DNA from: Paenibacillus cellulosilyticus | GTDB taxonomy: Bacteria; Bacillota; Bacilli; Paenibacillales; Paenibacillaceae | Direction: 5' to 3' | Assembly (NCBI RefSeq): GCF_003182255.1 | Contig: NZ_QGTQ01000002.1 | Coordinates: 232,670-296,669, forward strand | Length of the DNA: 64,000 bases | Shown here: positions 18,273-28,129 of the stretch, one piece after another | Layout of the letters: each line of letters starts with the position of its first letter | Numbering within the stretch: position 1 is the first letter of the stretch | The notes under the pieces: generated by a model | Told to the model about the DNA's origin: nothing | The model's input: only the letters and a program-made list of their open reading frames with translations | The model's database searches: none | Made by a program: the position numbers and the translations under genes

Positions 18273-18320
18273 GCAACCCTCTATCGAGGTCTTTCTTATA
18301 AATTCTTATGAGGCAACAAC

Positions 18321-18360
18321 AGAAGGGCTCATCGTATGTGTAAATACGATAAGCCCTTCT
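18321..18360. terminator. Bidirectional terminator between convergent operons
   Basis: AGAAGGGCT and ATCGTAT (18321-18337) pair with ATACGAT and AGCCCTTCT (18344-18360) around one mismatch. The site lies between the rightward permease and the leftward binding-protein gene. Confidence 0.85.
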
Positions 18361-18390
18361 CGCGTTATGGAATCATGCATATTCGAAAGG

Positions 18391-19635
18391 TTATTTTTTT
18401 GCGGAGTCAATCACAGACTGCATTTCGTCCAGTACTTGATCCAGCGCTTCGCCTTTCAGATAACGATTGATCATTTCAAGCAGTGAAACTTGAAGGGATT
18501 CAGTCGATATAGTGTGCGGCCAATACAATGCAGCATCTTTGCTAGTAATAATACCAGCTAGCTGACGAACGACAGGATCGTCTACCTGTGCTTCCTTAAT
18601 CGACGGAACCGCTAAAGCCTCTCTCGCCACTTCTTCCTGAACTTCTCTTCCGTTCATGAATGCCAGGAAGCGTTTCGCTTCTTCTGGATGTTTGGTTGCG
18701 GCACTAATCACTTTATATGAACCAACATTGAGATTCGGTACCATCTGCCCATCGCCAGGCACCATCATGAAGCCGATGCTCTGTTCCGGATTTTGCGCGA
18801 TCATATCGCTAAGGTCCCAAGTTCCGTCAATGATCATCGCTGCCTTGCCTCTTCCAACCATATCGATGGACTGATCATACTTCAACGTCGTCCAATCCTC
18901 CGGTACATAACCTCTGTCAATAATCTCCTTGGTCTTCTTCATGGCATCGACAAGAATTGGATTGTTCACCTTCAGCTCACCGTTCTCCAATTTTCGGGTC
19001 CAAGAAGCATCGGCCCCATTGTTGGACATAATCGATCCGAACAGAAACTGTGGAACCCACCATTCGGAGTTAAGCGCTATAGGAATGATTCCGTGTTGTT
19101 TCAGGCTTTCGCACACCTGCAGAAATTCTGCCCACGTATGCGGTTTCTGCAATCCCAGTTCCTCAAACATTGTCTTATTGTAGAGCAGCCCGTCCGTGTG
19201 CATAACACCTGGTACGCCATACACCTTTCCTTTGATTGTTACCGCTTCCAAAGAGGAAGGAAGATAATCGCTTAGAAATTCCGAACCGGTTAAATCAAGA
19301 TACACAGAATCATCAAGCCTTCGAACTTCTTCAAAAAGACTCGGTGACCAGACGTCGAACACATCTATCGGTTCTCCCCCCAATAGTCTCGTCTTCAAGC
19401 CCGCCGTGTATATGACTCTCTGGATATAATCCATCTCGATCCGGATGTCCGGGTTCTGCTTCTCGAATTCGGCAATCGCTTCTGTTTGAGCGGACCCAAG
19501 CGCAAAGCTTGTATATCGCAGCACGATAGGTTCTTGCTCATCCGCTGAATGGACATCGATTCCTCTCTGTTCGGCAACGCCACAGCCTGCAGCCAGCATC
19601 ATGAACAGACATCCAGCCGCAATTTTCCATGTCAT
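18391..19635 (-). CDS. Family 1 solute-binding lipoprotein encoded with a sensor kinase
   Basis: A 414-residue binding protein. The signal ends in lipobox MLAAGC, and the body shows the family 1 layout (IAEFEKQNPDIRIEMDY; YNKTMFEELGLQKPHTWAEF). It begins 13 bases after the kinase stop, so it is the third gene of a regulator-kinase-binding protein operon rather than part of an importer: no permease follows it. It may feed the neighbouring importer, or present a sugar to the kinase as an accessory sensor. I favour the sensor role because of gene position, but this is inference. GGGGGG lies eight bases before the ATG. Confidence 0.88.
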   Translation of the reverse strand: MTWKIAAGCLFMMLAAGCGVAEQRGIDVHSADEQEPIVLRYTSFALGSAQTEAIAEFEKQNPDIRIEMDYIQRVIYTAGLKTRLLGGEPIDVFDVWSPSLFEEVRRLDDSVYLDLTGSEFLSDYLPSSLEAVTIKGKVYGVPGVMHTDGLLYNKTMFEELGLQKPHTWAEFLQVCESLKQHGIIPIALNSEWWVPQFLFGSIMSNNGADASWTRKLENGELKVNNPILVDAMKKTKEIIDRGYVPEDWTTLKYDQSIDMVGRGKAAMIIDGTWDLSDMIAQNPEQSIGFMMVPGDGQMVPNLNVGSYKVISAATKHPEEAKRFLAFMNGREVQEEVAREALAVPSIKEAQVDDPVVRQLAGIITSKDAALYWPHTISTESLQVSLLEMINRYLKGEALDQVLDEMQSVIDSAKK

Positions 19636-19648
19636 TCATGCGTCCCCC

Positions 19649-21418
19649 CTATCTATCGCTGCGTGTACCTTCCTCTTTGCTGATCGTAACTTCTGGCATA
19701 ATAAATCGGAATACGGTTCCCTTGCTTGACTCACTCTCTACTTCAATGCCATATTGCTGTCCGAAATGAAGCTGCAGGCGGCGATTCACATTATATAATC
19801 CGATTCCCTTGCTTCCATCTTGGCGCTCTGTCCAGCTAGCCCTGAGGCTCCGAACCGTTTCTTCATCCATTCCGACTCCGTTATCCCGGACTTCGATTCT
19901 AACATGATGGCCTTCTCGATCCATCCGAAGCGTAATGATGCCGTCCTCTTCTTTCTCCGCTAATCCGTGAAAAATTGCATTCTCAACGATCGGTTGAAGA
20001 ATGAGCTTAGGCATGAGAAGTTCAAACAGTTCCTCGTCGACTTCGCTGATCATTTGAATTCTATTATAATATCTAACATTTTGAATAGTGATGTAATTGT
20101 TCAAGTTCTCTAACTCTTCTCGAATTTTCACCATTGATCCTTCGGCCCTCGCTGTATAGCGCAGCATTGAGATCAGCGCTTCCGTCATATCAACAATCTT
20201 ATCCGCTCGCTGCATAGAAGCGATCCACTTAACCGATCCCAGCGTATTATACAAGAAATGCGGATTGATTTGGGACTGAAGGGCACGCATTTCGGCTTCC
20301 GACTTCTCCATCTCTTCCAGCTGCACCCGTTCTATGAGCATCTTAACTTCATAAGCCATTTTGTTGAAACGAATAGATAGCAAACCAAACTCATCGCGCG
20401 ATCCGATATCCTCCACTTGCTCAAACTGGCCCCTCTCAACCAACGCGATATTACTCATCAGCTTCTTAGCTGGACGCGTAATAATGTTGGACAACAGGAT
20501 AGAGACAACTGCGGTAAACAGGATCAGCACCCCAGCAAGAAGGAAGCTATTTCTTTGCAGCAGCTCACCCTCAATGGATAATTCGCTCATGGGCATATAC
20601 AGATAAGTAGTCCATTTCTCTCCGTCAAAAGGAATTTCCACGACGATACTATGGGATGAATCAGGATGCATAGACGGTTCGGCTTTAGAACCGATTCGTT
20701 CCAAATCCGCGTTATAGATCACATTATTATCCCCGTCCACTATCGTGAACCTCGAACGGATCGCCTCCTGCAACCTGCTGTTTACAGCATCGATGAATTG
20801 GATATCGATACTGACCACCATAACGCCTATCAGTTTTCCGGACGCCATATCGAAGATTTTGCGTGCATGTGTGATCGCAAGCGGCTTGCTTTTCAGCTGT
20901 TCGTCAGGATAGGTGTTCCGTGTAATGACCTTGCTGGACGAAGCAACGAAGCGTCGAAACCACTCTTGGCCCCTCGCACTGAAACTGTAATCGACGTCCG
21001 TAGAGCTGACAAATAGATCATGGCCATTATGCAAATTATAAATATAAATGGAGAACATGCCGTCCTTCATCGCGATATAATTCATTAGGGAACTGTAAGC
21101 CGCATTCTCGCTTGATTCACTTCCTTGCCGCAAATATTCCTGAATCGGAAAGCTTTCTTGACTCGATACGGAGACACTGCTGTTCAGCCCGTAGCTTGAG
21201 ACAAGCGAGATTTTCTCTACCTCGTTCAAGTACTCCTCAATTCGTATATTGCTTTGCTTAGCAAGGTCGGTAAGCAAGTCCGTGTACTTACGCTCCAACA
21301 GTCCTTGCGAGGATGTATAGGTATTAACCGTCATTACAAAGATCGGGACAATAATGACGATGAGGCAAATGGTTATAATCTTCGTCTTAATGCTGATGAA
21401 CTGCAGCCTTCTTCTCAT
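19649..21418 (-). CDS. YesM-type sensor histidine kinase
   Basis: A 589-residue membrane kinase. Membrane segments at about 13-32 and 291-311 enclose a ~255-residue extracellular sensor with Cache-like features (FTIVDGDNNVIYNADLERIG). HAMP follows at 312-365, then a His_kinase-type domain with phospho-acceptor His387 in QINPHFLYNTL and a HATPase with N-box PIVENAIFHG and G-box DNGVGM. This is the Bacillus/Paenibacillus YesM class that works with AraC-type regulators. It lies 42 bases after the regulator gene and 13 bases before a binding-protein gene. It probably senses an extracellular sugar and controls the convergent importer. Confidence 0.93.
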   Translation of the reverse strand: MRRRLQFISIKTKIITICLIVIIVPIFVMTVNTYTSSQGLLERKYTDLLTDLAKQSNIRIEEYLNEVEKISLVSSYGLNSSVSVSSQESFPIQEYLRQGSESSENAAYSSLMNYIAMKDGMFSIYIYNLHNGHDLFVSSTDVDYSFSARGQEWFRRFVASSSKVITRNTYPDEQLKSKPLAITHARKIFDMASGKLIGVMVVSIDIQFIDAVNSRLQEAIRSRFTIVDGDNNVIYNADLERIGSKAEPSMHPDSSHSIVVEIPFDGEKWTTYLYMPMSELSIEGELLQRNSFLLAGVLILFTAVVSILLSNIITRPAKKLMSNIALVERGQFEQVEDIGSRDEFGLLSIRFNKMAYEVKMLIERVQLEEMEKSEAEMRALQSQINPHFLYNTLGSVKWIASMQRADKIVDMTEALISMLRYTARAEGSMVKIREELENLNNYITIQNVRYYNRIQMISEVDEELFELLMPKLILQPIVENAIFHGLAEKEEDGIITLRMDREGHHVRIEVRDNGVGMDEETVRSLRASWTERQDGSKGIGLYNVNRRLQLHFGQQYGIEVESESSKGTVFRFIMPEVTISKEEGTRSDR

Positions 21419-21460
21419 CCCGTCCCCCTATCTTCACCGTCGGAAGCCTTCCCCCTGCTG

Positions 21461-23065
21461 TTAACCCCTATATTCTTCAGGACTCACACCAACGATCTTC
21501 TTGAAAATCTTGCTGAAGTACGTGTAATTGTGATAACCAACCTTATCCGCAACCTCATATACGCGCAACGTGCGATTCTCTAAGTAAGACTTCGCCCGCT
21601 CGATTCGAATACGAGTTAGATAGGACACAAAATTCTCATTCTTCTCCTGCTTGAACACTCGGCTCAAATAGGAGGGATTCACATTAATCTGGCTGGCTAC
21701 GCTTTGCAGCGTGATGTCCTCTGCGTAATACTGATGGATAATGTCGACGGCCATATCCGCATACGTAAGCTTCTCCTTCGACAGACCATTCGTCTGCAGA
21801 CATTGCAGCGCATAATCCAGCACGAGTTCGTGAAGGTCATTCCATGTTTCGGCGGTTGATGCCGCATCATAAGGCGTCTTCCCTTCGGACAGAAGAAGCG
21901 CCCTGGAAGCTTGGGCAAATTGACTGTTGACGAGCTCCAGCACCAGAAGATAGGCTTTGCGGATCGCGTTCTCGTCAGCCCGGACGTCCTCTAATTCCTT
22001 GCGGAATGCATCCAAAAGTTTGCTCAGCTGATCGCTGCTATTGCGCTCTAGAACATGCCGAAACTCGTACTCGCGATCTCGATTCAACGTATAGAGATTG
22101 CTCGTTCGTTCGCAGCCCTTCATGGTGTTATCGAAGAAATGAATGCGGCCTGTTCCTAAGAAGAAACGATGCCGCCAAGCGGCATCCGCTTCCCAATAAC
22201 CTCTCTTCAAAGCCAGCAGATCAGGAACAACCGTGCTTACGCCGACCGAAAAGGACAGATTCATAAAATCCTTCATGGAACCTAAAATCTTCCCGCACAA
22301 CTTCTCGATATCCTTGCGCCACAACTCTTCGTCCGCCAAGCGTACGTTTCGGATGACCAAATACTCGGATGAACTCTCTACGATGATCTCAATGCTCTGC
22401 CTGGAGGGAATTACCTCTTCCATGACGTTCAAGATCGAGAATCGCAGCAGCTTTTCATCCTGTTCCTTGTATTTCTTCTTTACTAGCTCGAACTGGTCGA
22501 TTTTGCATTTGATAATCGCAAGCTGCTGCGGCTTCAAGCGAACCTGAAGCTGCTCCGCCCTATCGGCAGCCTCCTCGCCGATCGGCAGACCGCTGATTAA
22601 GTCCTTGAAAAAGTTCTCCTTCAGATGCGTCAAGCTCTGCGTATAATGAAGCGGTGCCGAGAATAGATTGTCCCGGCTGCTAACTTCCGAGAGCAGCTTC
22701 CCGCGAATTCGGGTGAGCAGCTCCGTGAGCGTCGCAGGCGAGATCTCGCTCTTGATCAAATAATCCAAGGCACCTAATCTAAGCGCCTCCTTGACATAGT
22801 CGATCTCGTCATAGTTGCTCAGAATGACATATTTACAGGACGGCAGCCGCTTCGATATTTCACGTATTAATGCTAGTCCGTCCATAAGAGGCATTTTGAT
22901 ATCGGTAATGATCAAATCCGGGAAAGTCTCAAGCGCGATCTCCAGCGCTTCTTTGCCGTTCTCGGCTTCTCCAACCAGTTGGAAACCGTGCTCCTCCCAC
23001 TCCAGCAAAGAACGAATCCCGATCCGCATTAGCAATTCGTCGTCGACAATCATCAATTTATACAT
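21461..23065 (-). CDS. YesN-type response regulator with AraC DNA-binding domain
   Basis: A 534-residue regulator. The receiver domain (1-125) has the acidic pair Asp8-Asp9, phospho-acceptor Asp55 (ITDIKMPLMDG) and Lys105 (DYLIKS). A long middle region (about 130-420) resembles the linker seen in YesN proteins, and the C-terminus holds two helix-turn-helix motifs of the AraC family (SQINVNPSYLSRVFKQE and VGYHNYTYFSKIFKK). It is first in the operon with the kinase and binding protein. Its likely target is the importer at 14.7-18.3 kb, given position alone. Confidence 0.93.
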   Translation of the reverse strand: MYKLMIVDDELLMRIGIRSLLEWEEHGFQLVGEAENGKEALEIALETFPDLIITDIKMPLMDGLALIREISKRLPSCKYVILSNYDEIDYVKEALRLGALDYLIKSEISPATLTELLTRIRGKLLSEVSSRDNLFSAPLHYTQSLTHLKENFFKDLISGLPIGEEAADRAEQLQVRLKPQQLAIIKCKIDQFELVKKKYKEQDEKLLRFSILNVMEEVIPSRQSIEIIVESSSEYLVIRNVRLADEELWRKDIEKLCGKILGSMKDFMNLSFSVGVSTVVPDLLALKRGYWEADAAWRHRFFLGTGRIHFFDNTMKGCERTSNLYTLNRDREYEFRHVLERNSSDQLSKLLDAFRKELEDVRADENAIRKAYLLVLELVNSQFAQASRALLLSEGKTPYDAASTAETWNDLHELVLDYALQCLQTNGLSKEKLTYADMAVDIIHQYYAEDITLQSVASQINVNPSYLSRVFKQEKNENFVSYLTRIRIERAKSYLENRTLRVYEVADKVGYHNYTYFSKIFKKIVGVSPEEYRG

Positions 23066-23176
23066 CGAAATCCCTCGATTTACCGCGTTTTTTTTGCTCT
23101 ACTTATTCGGTAGCCACCGCTGATTTCCTGCCCAAGTCGTGTGCGACTCCTATGATTAACTGTACGATAGCGCAAT

Positions 23177-23225
23177 AAAACCCGCGAGAAGAGCACTCAT
23201 GTAAAGTGCCCTTCTCGCGGGTTTT
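23177..23225. terminator. Terminator between the regulator operon and the rhamnose-type importer
   Basis: CCCGCGAGAAG (23181-23191) pairs with CTTCTCGCGGG (23211-23221), with an inner GCACT/AGTGC stem. AAAA precedes and TTTT follows, so it can work on either strand. It lies just past the leftward binding-protein stop at 23234. Confidence 0.9.
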
Positions 23226-23233
23226 CTCACTTA

Positions 23234-24301
23234 TTAATAAACCGATTTCCACTCCGCAATGTTTGTCGCATCGAATTTGAATGGATCTCCAAGCATAATT
23301 TGCGTCCCGTCACCGTCTTGAACGATTTCTTTCTCGCCGAGCGTACCGGCCGTCACTTTGTCGCCTACCTTGCCCGTAATGGTTCCTTTCACTAATGCAT
23401 CCGCCGCATATCCTGTGAGGTAGCCCACATCGATTGGGTTCCACAGGTACATCCATTGGCATACGCCGCTTTCGATGTACTCGGCCATTTCACTAGGCAA
23501 GCCAAGGCCCGTCAGTTGAACCTTGCCTTTGAGACCTTTATCCGTAAGCACTTTACCGGCAGCAGCAACACCAACCGTTGTCGGAGCAATGATGCCTTTC
23601 AGATTCGGATAAGATTTGAGCAGCGCTTCCGTTTCGGATACGCTCTTATCGCGAAGGTCGTCGCCATAAGCAACCTTAACCAATTTGACATCCTTATATT
23701 TAGGATCTTCAAGCTCCTTCTTCATCCATTCGATCCACAGATTCTGGTTCGTCGCTTGCGAGGTTGCGCTCAGAATGGCAATTTCGCCCGATCCGCCAAT
23801 CATCTCTACCATACCTTGCACTAACGTACGGCCAATGCGCTCTGGATCGGCTTGGTTCACGTGAACCTTACGGCTCTGCGCATTAACAGCAGAGTCAAGC
23901 GAGAGCACTTGAATACCTGCTGACATCGCTTTCTCCAATGCTGGCTGCAGCGCATCGGGGTCATTGCCTGCGATGGCGATGGCACTGACCTTCTGCGAAA
24001 TAAGCTCATCGACCATTGCGATTTGGGCTTCAGCCGTCGGTTGGTCAGGCGCTTTGAGAATAACCTCGTTGCCGAGCTCCTCAATCGCTTTCTTGTAGCC
24101 TTCCATCATTTTCTCGCCGTACGGATTGCCTGTATTTTTGAAAATGATTGCGAATTTTTTCTTGCCTCCTGTATCTGATGCCGTACTTTCTTTGCCAGTT
24201 GAGGATGAGCTTGAACCTTCATCGGATCCTTTGCTTCCGCATGCCGCGAGCATCGCCATCAGCATGACAACCGACAAAACCGTAATCAACACTTTCTTCA
24301 T
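23234..24301 (-). CDS. RhaS/LsrB-like sugar-binding lipoprotein
   Basis: A 355-residue periplasmic-binding-protein family 4 lipoprotein, with signal ending at AMLAAC and a Gly/Ser-rich linker. The fold markers FKNTGNPYGEKMMEGYKKA, SAIAIAGNDPDALQPAL and QLTGLGLPSEMAEYI match RhaS/LsrB proteins that bind rhamnose or AI-2. I chose the ATG at 24301 because GGGGAGG lies nine bases upstream. It is last of a leftward operon (ATPase, permease, permease, binding protein). A closely related lipoprotein is encoded with the kinase at 29.8-32.6 kb. The exact sugar is not determined. Confidence 0.9.
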   Translation of the reverse strand: MKKVLITVLSVVMLMAMLAACGSKGSDEGSSSSSTGKESTASDTGGKKKFAIIFKNTGNPYGEKMMEGYKKAIEELGNEVILKAPDQPTAEAQIAMVDELISQKVSAIAIAGNDPDALQPALEKAMSAGIQVLSLDSAVNAQSRKVHVNQADPERIGRTLVQGMVEMIGGSGEIAILSATSQATNQNLWIEWMKKELEDPKYKDVKLVKVAYGDDLRDKSVSETEALLKSYPNLKGIIAPTTVGVAAAGKVLTDKGLKGKVQLTGLGLPSEMAEYIESGVCQWMYLWNPIDVGYLTGYAADALVKGTITGKVGDKVTAGTLGEKEIVQDGDGTQIMLGDPFKFDATNIAEWKSVY

Positions 24302-24370
24302 TTGTTGTTTCCTCCCCTTTGTTGTCCCCTGTAATATATACAAGCGATCAATGATCGAATGTATCGAGAG

Positions 24371-25360
24371 CTAAAGCCTGCGAGCTGCGCCTTTGCGACG
24401 CTTAAGCTGCGGAATGGCAACCGAGAAAATCAATAACAGTCCAAGAATGATGAGCAGCGTCTGAGCCGTGACATTGACAAGGCCAAGACCGTACCGAAGG
24501 AAGCCAATTAGGAAGATGGCGAGGATGGCACCAATCATTCTTCCTTTGCCTCCTGACGTACTGATACCGCCCAGCACCACCATAGCGATTACTTCTAGCT
24601 CGTATCCATTGGCGATATTAGGACGCGTGCTCCCCATCCGAGATGTAAGGAACAAGGCGGTTACGGCGGACATCAGACCTGCAAGCGTAAATACCCATAC
24701 CTTAATCCGGTCGACATCGACACCGGAGTAATGACTCGCTGTCGCATTATTGCCGATCGAATACACGCGTCTGCCGAATGCTGTTTTGTGAAGAAGAAAG
24801 CCAAATCCAGCTGCGAATATAACGAATGCAACGAGAATGAACGGTATCGTTCCGACATATCCCCACCCCATGAACTTGAACCATGATGGGAATTTGCCAA
24901 CCGCCTGATCCTCCAGCAGAATGTACGCGATGCCGCGATAAATGATCATGGTCGACAGCGTTACGATAACGGAGGACAGCTCTTTGAATTTCACGATCAG
25001 CATGCCGTTAATCCATCCGCACACAGCGCCAACAACTAAGCAGATCACAACGGCGAATTCCATCGGCATGCCGCGACTATACAGATCCGCCATGATGACC
25101 GAGGTCAATGCAACAATGGATGCGACAGAAATATCAATTTCGCCCATCATGATGATGAAGACCATTGGCAGAACTATGAATGCTTTATCGAGAAACCCCA
25201 TCGTGGCATCTCGCAGATTGTTGTAATCCAGGAAGTATTCCGATAGATTCGCGTTCATCACGAATATCGCTAGCAGCAGCACGACCAGCAGCCATTCCCA
25301 TTGGAGAAAATAGCCTTTGAGCGAGAATGGTTTCTCGTTCGCGATTGTTCTAGGTTCCAT
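24371..25360 (-). CDS. ABC permease, rhamnose/AI-2 (LsrD/RhaQ) type
   Basis: A 329-residue permease of the ribose/branched-chain class (BPD_transp_2) with eight to ten membrane segments. Family marks are MMGEIDISVASIVALTSV near residue 65 and VLGGISTSGGKGRMIGAI near 265, the loop that contacts the ATPase. It starts three bases after the preceding permease stop. Together the two permeases make a heterodimeric channel fed by the RhaS-like lipoprotein. Confidence 0.92.
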   Translation of the reverse strand: MEPRTIANEKPFSLKGYFLQWEWLLVVLLLAIFVMNANLSEYFLDYNNLRDATMGFLDKAFIVLPMVFIIMMGEIDISVASIVALTSVIMADLYSRGMPMEFAVVICLVVGAVCGWINGMLIVKFKELSSVIVTLSTMIIYRGIAYILLEDQAVGKFPSWFKFMGWGYVGTIPFILVAFVIFAAGFGFLLHKTAFGRRVYSIGNNATASHYSGVDVDRIKVWVFTLAGLMSAVTALFLTSRMGSTRPNIANGYELEVIAMVVLGGISTSGGKGRMIGAILAIFLIGFLRYGLGLVNVTAQTLLIILGLLLIFSVAIPQLKRRKGAARRL

Positions 25361-25363
25361 AGC

Positions 25364-26410
25364 TCAAATTTTCCTCCTCATCAGGTTGTTGCGGTCGATG
25401 CCCCGCTTCACCAGCGCGTTGATCAAGACAGCGGTTACAATAATGGCGCCTTGAATGAACGTTTGCCAGAATGGTGAGACATTAATCATCGGCAACGCAT
25501 TGTTCAGAATACCTAATAAGACCGAACCAAGAATGATGCCGGAGATCTTGCCAACACCCCCAGCGATGCTAACGCCGCCAAGCACGCAGGCCGCGATAAC
25601 GCTAAGCTCGTAACCAACCGCCGTATCCCCTTGTGCAGATGCATATTTGGATACCCACAGCACGCCGGCCAAGCCTGATAAGCCGCCCATGATCGTATAG
25701 ACAAGCCAGAGAATTTTCTCATTATGAATCCCGCTAATCTTGGCCGAATCCGGGTTGCTGCCAACCGCATAGATGCGTCGGCCAGTCTTGGTGTAATTAA
25801 TAAAGTAATAAGACACGAGATAAATAAGAAGCGCTATGACGATCAAATTGTTGACGCCAAACATCGAGCCCGTCGCAATCTGCTTGAAGCTTTCGGGCAT
25901 TTGATGCGCACTCACCCATTTGCCTCCGCTTACCTGATACGTCATCCCTCTGAATACATTCATCATGCCTAACGTTGCAATGATCGGCAGAATGTTGACC
26001 CAAGCGACGAGGACGCCAAGCAGCATCCCGCAGGCAAGTCCGATTCCAACACCGATTGCAATGGCAGCCAGCGGATGAAGCCCTGGATAATGACTAACCA
26101 TCTGCGCTGCGCTCATCCCCGATAAAGCAAGTGTCGCTCCGATCGAGAGATCGATGCCCCGCGTAATAATAACGAGCATCATGCCCACCGCTAGAATGCT
26201 AAGAATCGCTGTATTCGTTGCGATGTCATTCAAATTCTCCAGCGTAAGAAAACTATGATTACGAATCTGCACGCCAATCGATAAAATAACAATGAAGGCA
26301 AGCAGCCCTAGCTCTCTGAATTTCGAGAAGGAGGCGCTGATGGAGCCTCCAGCTGTGCCGCTGCCAACTGAGCTCTTGTTCGGGACGGCCTGCGTTGTTA
26401 CCGTCTTCAT
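25364..26410 (-). CDS. ABC permease, rhamnose/AI-2 (LsrC/RhaP) type
   Basis: A 348-residue permease of the same class, with family marks ITRGIDLSIGATLALSGM and VLGGVSIAGGVGKISGII. The N-terminus carries a ~30-residue Ser/Gly-rich extension before the first membrane segment. Its start ATG overlaps the stop of the ATPase gene by four bases (ATGA), so it is translationally coupled to it, and the second permease follows after three bases. Confidence 0.92.
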   Translation of the reverse strand: MKTVTTQAVPNKSSVGSGTAGGSISASFSKFRELGLLAFIVILSIGVQIRNHSFLTLENLNDIATNTAILSILAVGMMLVIITRGIDLSIGATLALSGMSAAQMVSHYPGLHPLAAIAIGVGIGLACGMLLGVLVAWVNILPIIATLGMMNVFRGMTYQVSGGKWVSAHQMPESFKQIATGSMFGVNNLIVIALLIYLVSYYFINYTKTGRRIYAVGSNPDSAKISGIHNEKILWLVYTIMGGLSGLAGVLWVSKYASAQGDTAVGYELSVIAACVLGGVSIAGGVGKISGIILGSVLLGILNNALPMINVSPFWQTFIQGAIIVTAVLINALVKRGIDRNNLMRRKI

Positions 26411-27942
26411 GCTCCCGCCCTCCTATCCAATGGTGTATTGGCAGCGCTGTCATCCATAGCCGCCTCTAAGATGGCTTCCTGCGTTAGACCGTCTCGGTCC
26501 AATTGGGCTGTAACTCTTCCTTCCCGCATAACAACGACACGGTCACACATACCTAGAATTTCCGGCATTTCAGAGGAGACAAGAATGATTCCGTACCCTG
26601 CGCAAGCCAGGTCGCTAATAATCTCATAAATGGCCGATTTCGCGCCAACATCCACCCCTTTGGTTGGCTCATCCAAGATCAGCACATCCAATTCGCCCGT
26701 AAGCAGCTTAGCGAACACAACCTTCTGCTGGTTGCCGCCTGACAACGAGCTTGCCAGATCGAATACGCTTTTCGCCTTCACGCTGACCTTCTCGGCAAGG
26801 CGTTTGGCCAGATCTAATTCCTTGCGGTGGTTAAGAGCACCCTTACTTGAAAACTGCTCTAACGCAGGCAGCGTAATATTCCTTCCGATTCCCCATTGAA
26901 GAACAAGCCCCTGCTTCTGCCGATCTTCGGGCAAGTAGCCGATTCCTTGGCGCATCGCCTCTCTCGGGCTCTTAAACTGTGCTTTTGCACCTTTGAAGAA
27001 GATGGTTCCTTTATCAATCTGCGAAATGCCGAAGATCGTCTCGCAAACCTCCGTTCGGCCCGCACCTACCAGACCCGTTAGACCAAGAATCTCACCTCTG
27101 CGAAGCTGGAAGGATACATCCGCGAAATAACCCGTTTTGCCGATCCCTTCTACACGCAGCACTTCTTCTCCGACCGTAGTCTCTTTCTTCGGGAAGAGCT
27201 GAGAAATTTCACGACCGACCATCGCAACGATTAAGTCTGGATTCGAAATCTCATTGACGTTCCAGGTGCCGATGTATTTGGAGTCCCGGAAAACCGTCAC
27301 TTGCGTAGCTAACCGATACATATCCTCGAAACGGTGAGAGATGAAAATAATAGACGCTCCATTGTCGCGTAAACGCTCAGCAATTCGGTACAGCTCTTCG
27401 CTTTCCGTCTTCGAGAGCGCTGCGGTCGGCTCGTCCATAATGATAATCTTCGCATTCGTGGACAACGCCTTCGCGATTTCAACAATTTGCTGCTCGGCGA
27501 CGCTCAGCGCACCCATCAAGGTCTTCGGGCTGAAGGTTGCTCCCAGCTCATTCAATAATCGAGCGGCCTCCTCGTGCATCTCCTTCCATCGGATGCGGCG
27601 CGTACCTTTCTCTACCTTTTCATGACCCATGAAGATGTTTTCGGTCACGCTGAGATCTGGGTAGCAGGTTACATGCTGATAGATCGCAGCGATTCCCATT
27701 TTCTTGGCGTCCGTCGGATTGCGGAAATCCACCTTCGTGCCATTCAAATAGATTTCGCCTTCATCCGGTGTATAAACACCTGTAATGACCTTTATAAAGG
27801 TTGACTTACCGGCACCATTCTCGCCCATAAGCGCATGTATCTCGCCACGCTTCAATCTGAAGTACACATTGTCGAGTGCTTTAATTCCTGGGAAAATTTT
27901 CGAAATCCCTTTCAGCTCCAACACATAATCCGTCTCTGCCAT
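26407..27942 (-). CDS. Sugar ABC ATPase with two nucleotide-binding domains (RhaT/LsrA type)
   Basis: A 511-residue double ATPase. The first half has Walker A GENGAGKST (about 40-48), Walker B IIIMDEPTAAL and the atypical signature LSVAEQQ. The second half has a degenerate Walker A, GLVGAGRTE, signature LSGGNQQ and Walker B LILDEPTKGVD. This asymmetry is normal for RbsA/LsrA/RhaT proteins. It is first of the operon with two permeases and a binding protein; AAGGAGG lies before the ATG. It powers import of a monosaccharide, probably rhamnose or a related sugar, judging by family only. Confidence 0.94.
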   Translation of the reverse strand: MAETDYVLELKGISKIFPGIKALDNVYFRLKRGEIHALMGENGAGKSTFIKVITGVYTPDEGEIYLNGTKVDFRNPTDAKKMGIAAIYQHVTCYPDLSVTENIFMGHEKVEKGTRRIRWKEMHEEAARLLNELGATFSPKTLMGALSVAEQQIVEIAKALSTNAKIIIMDEPTAALSKTESEELYRIAERLRDNGASIIFISHRFEDMYRLATQVTVFRDSKYIGTWNVNEISNPDLIVAMVGREISQLFPKKETTVGEEVLRVEGIGKTGYFADVSFQLRRGEILGLTGLVGAGRTEVCETIFGISQIDKGTIFFKGAKAQFKSPREAMRQGIGYLPEDRQKQGLVLQWGIGRNITLPALEQFSSKGALNHRKELDLAKRLAEKVSVKAKSVFDLASSLSGGNQQKVVFAKLLTGELDVLILDEPTKGVDVGAKSAIYEIISDLACAGYGIILVSSEMPEILGMCDRVVVMREGRVTAQLDRDGLTQEAILEAAMDDSAANTPLDRRAGA

Positions 27943-28063
27943 TGTTAGTCCCTCCTTATTCTAGCGGGCAGAACCTTTGTCTATTCACAAGATACTCCGT
28001 TTGACAGATCGACTGTAGGTGACATTCCTCAGATTAGGGGGAGAATATTCGGGTCCTCATAGA

Positions 28064-28099
28064 AATAAAAAAAGCCTCATCGCTAGGATTAGCGCTGAG
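28064..28099 (-). terminator. Terminator of the second sensor operon
   Basis: CTCA and CGCTA (28076-28085) pair with TAGCG and TGAG (28090-28099) around one mismatch. On the minus strand this is followed by TTTTTTTATTT. It lies downstream of the response regulator stop at 28130. Confidence 0.85.
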
Positions 28100-28129
28100 A
28101 CCCTGATGAATCGAACTTCGAACTTTATA

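Noticed and set aside
23234..27942. Importer as an AI-2 (Lsr) uptake system
   Set aside because: The genes resemble Lsr and Rha systems equally, but no lsrK, lsrF, lsrG or lsrR-like gene is present and a sugar-sensing kinase operon is adjacent; a sugar is more likely.
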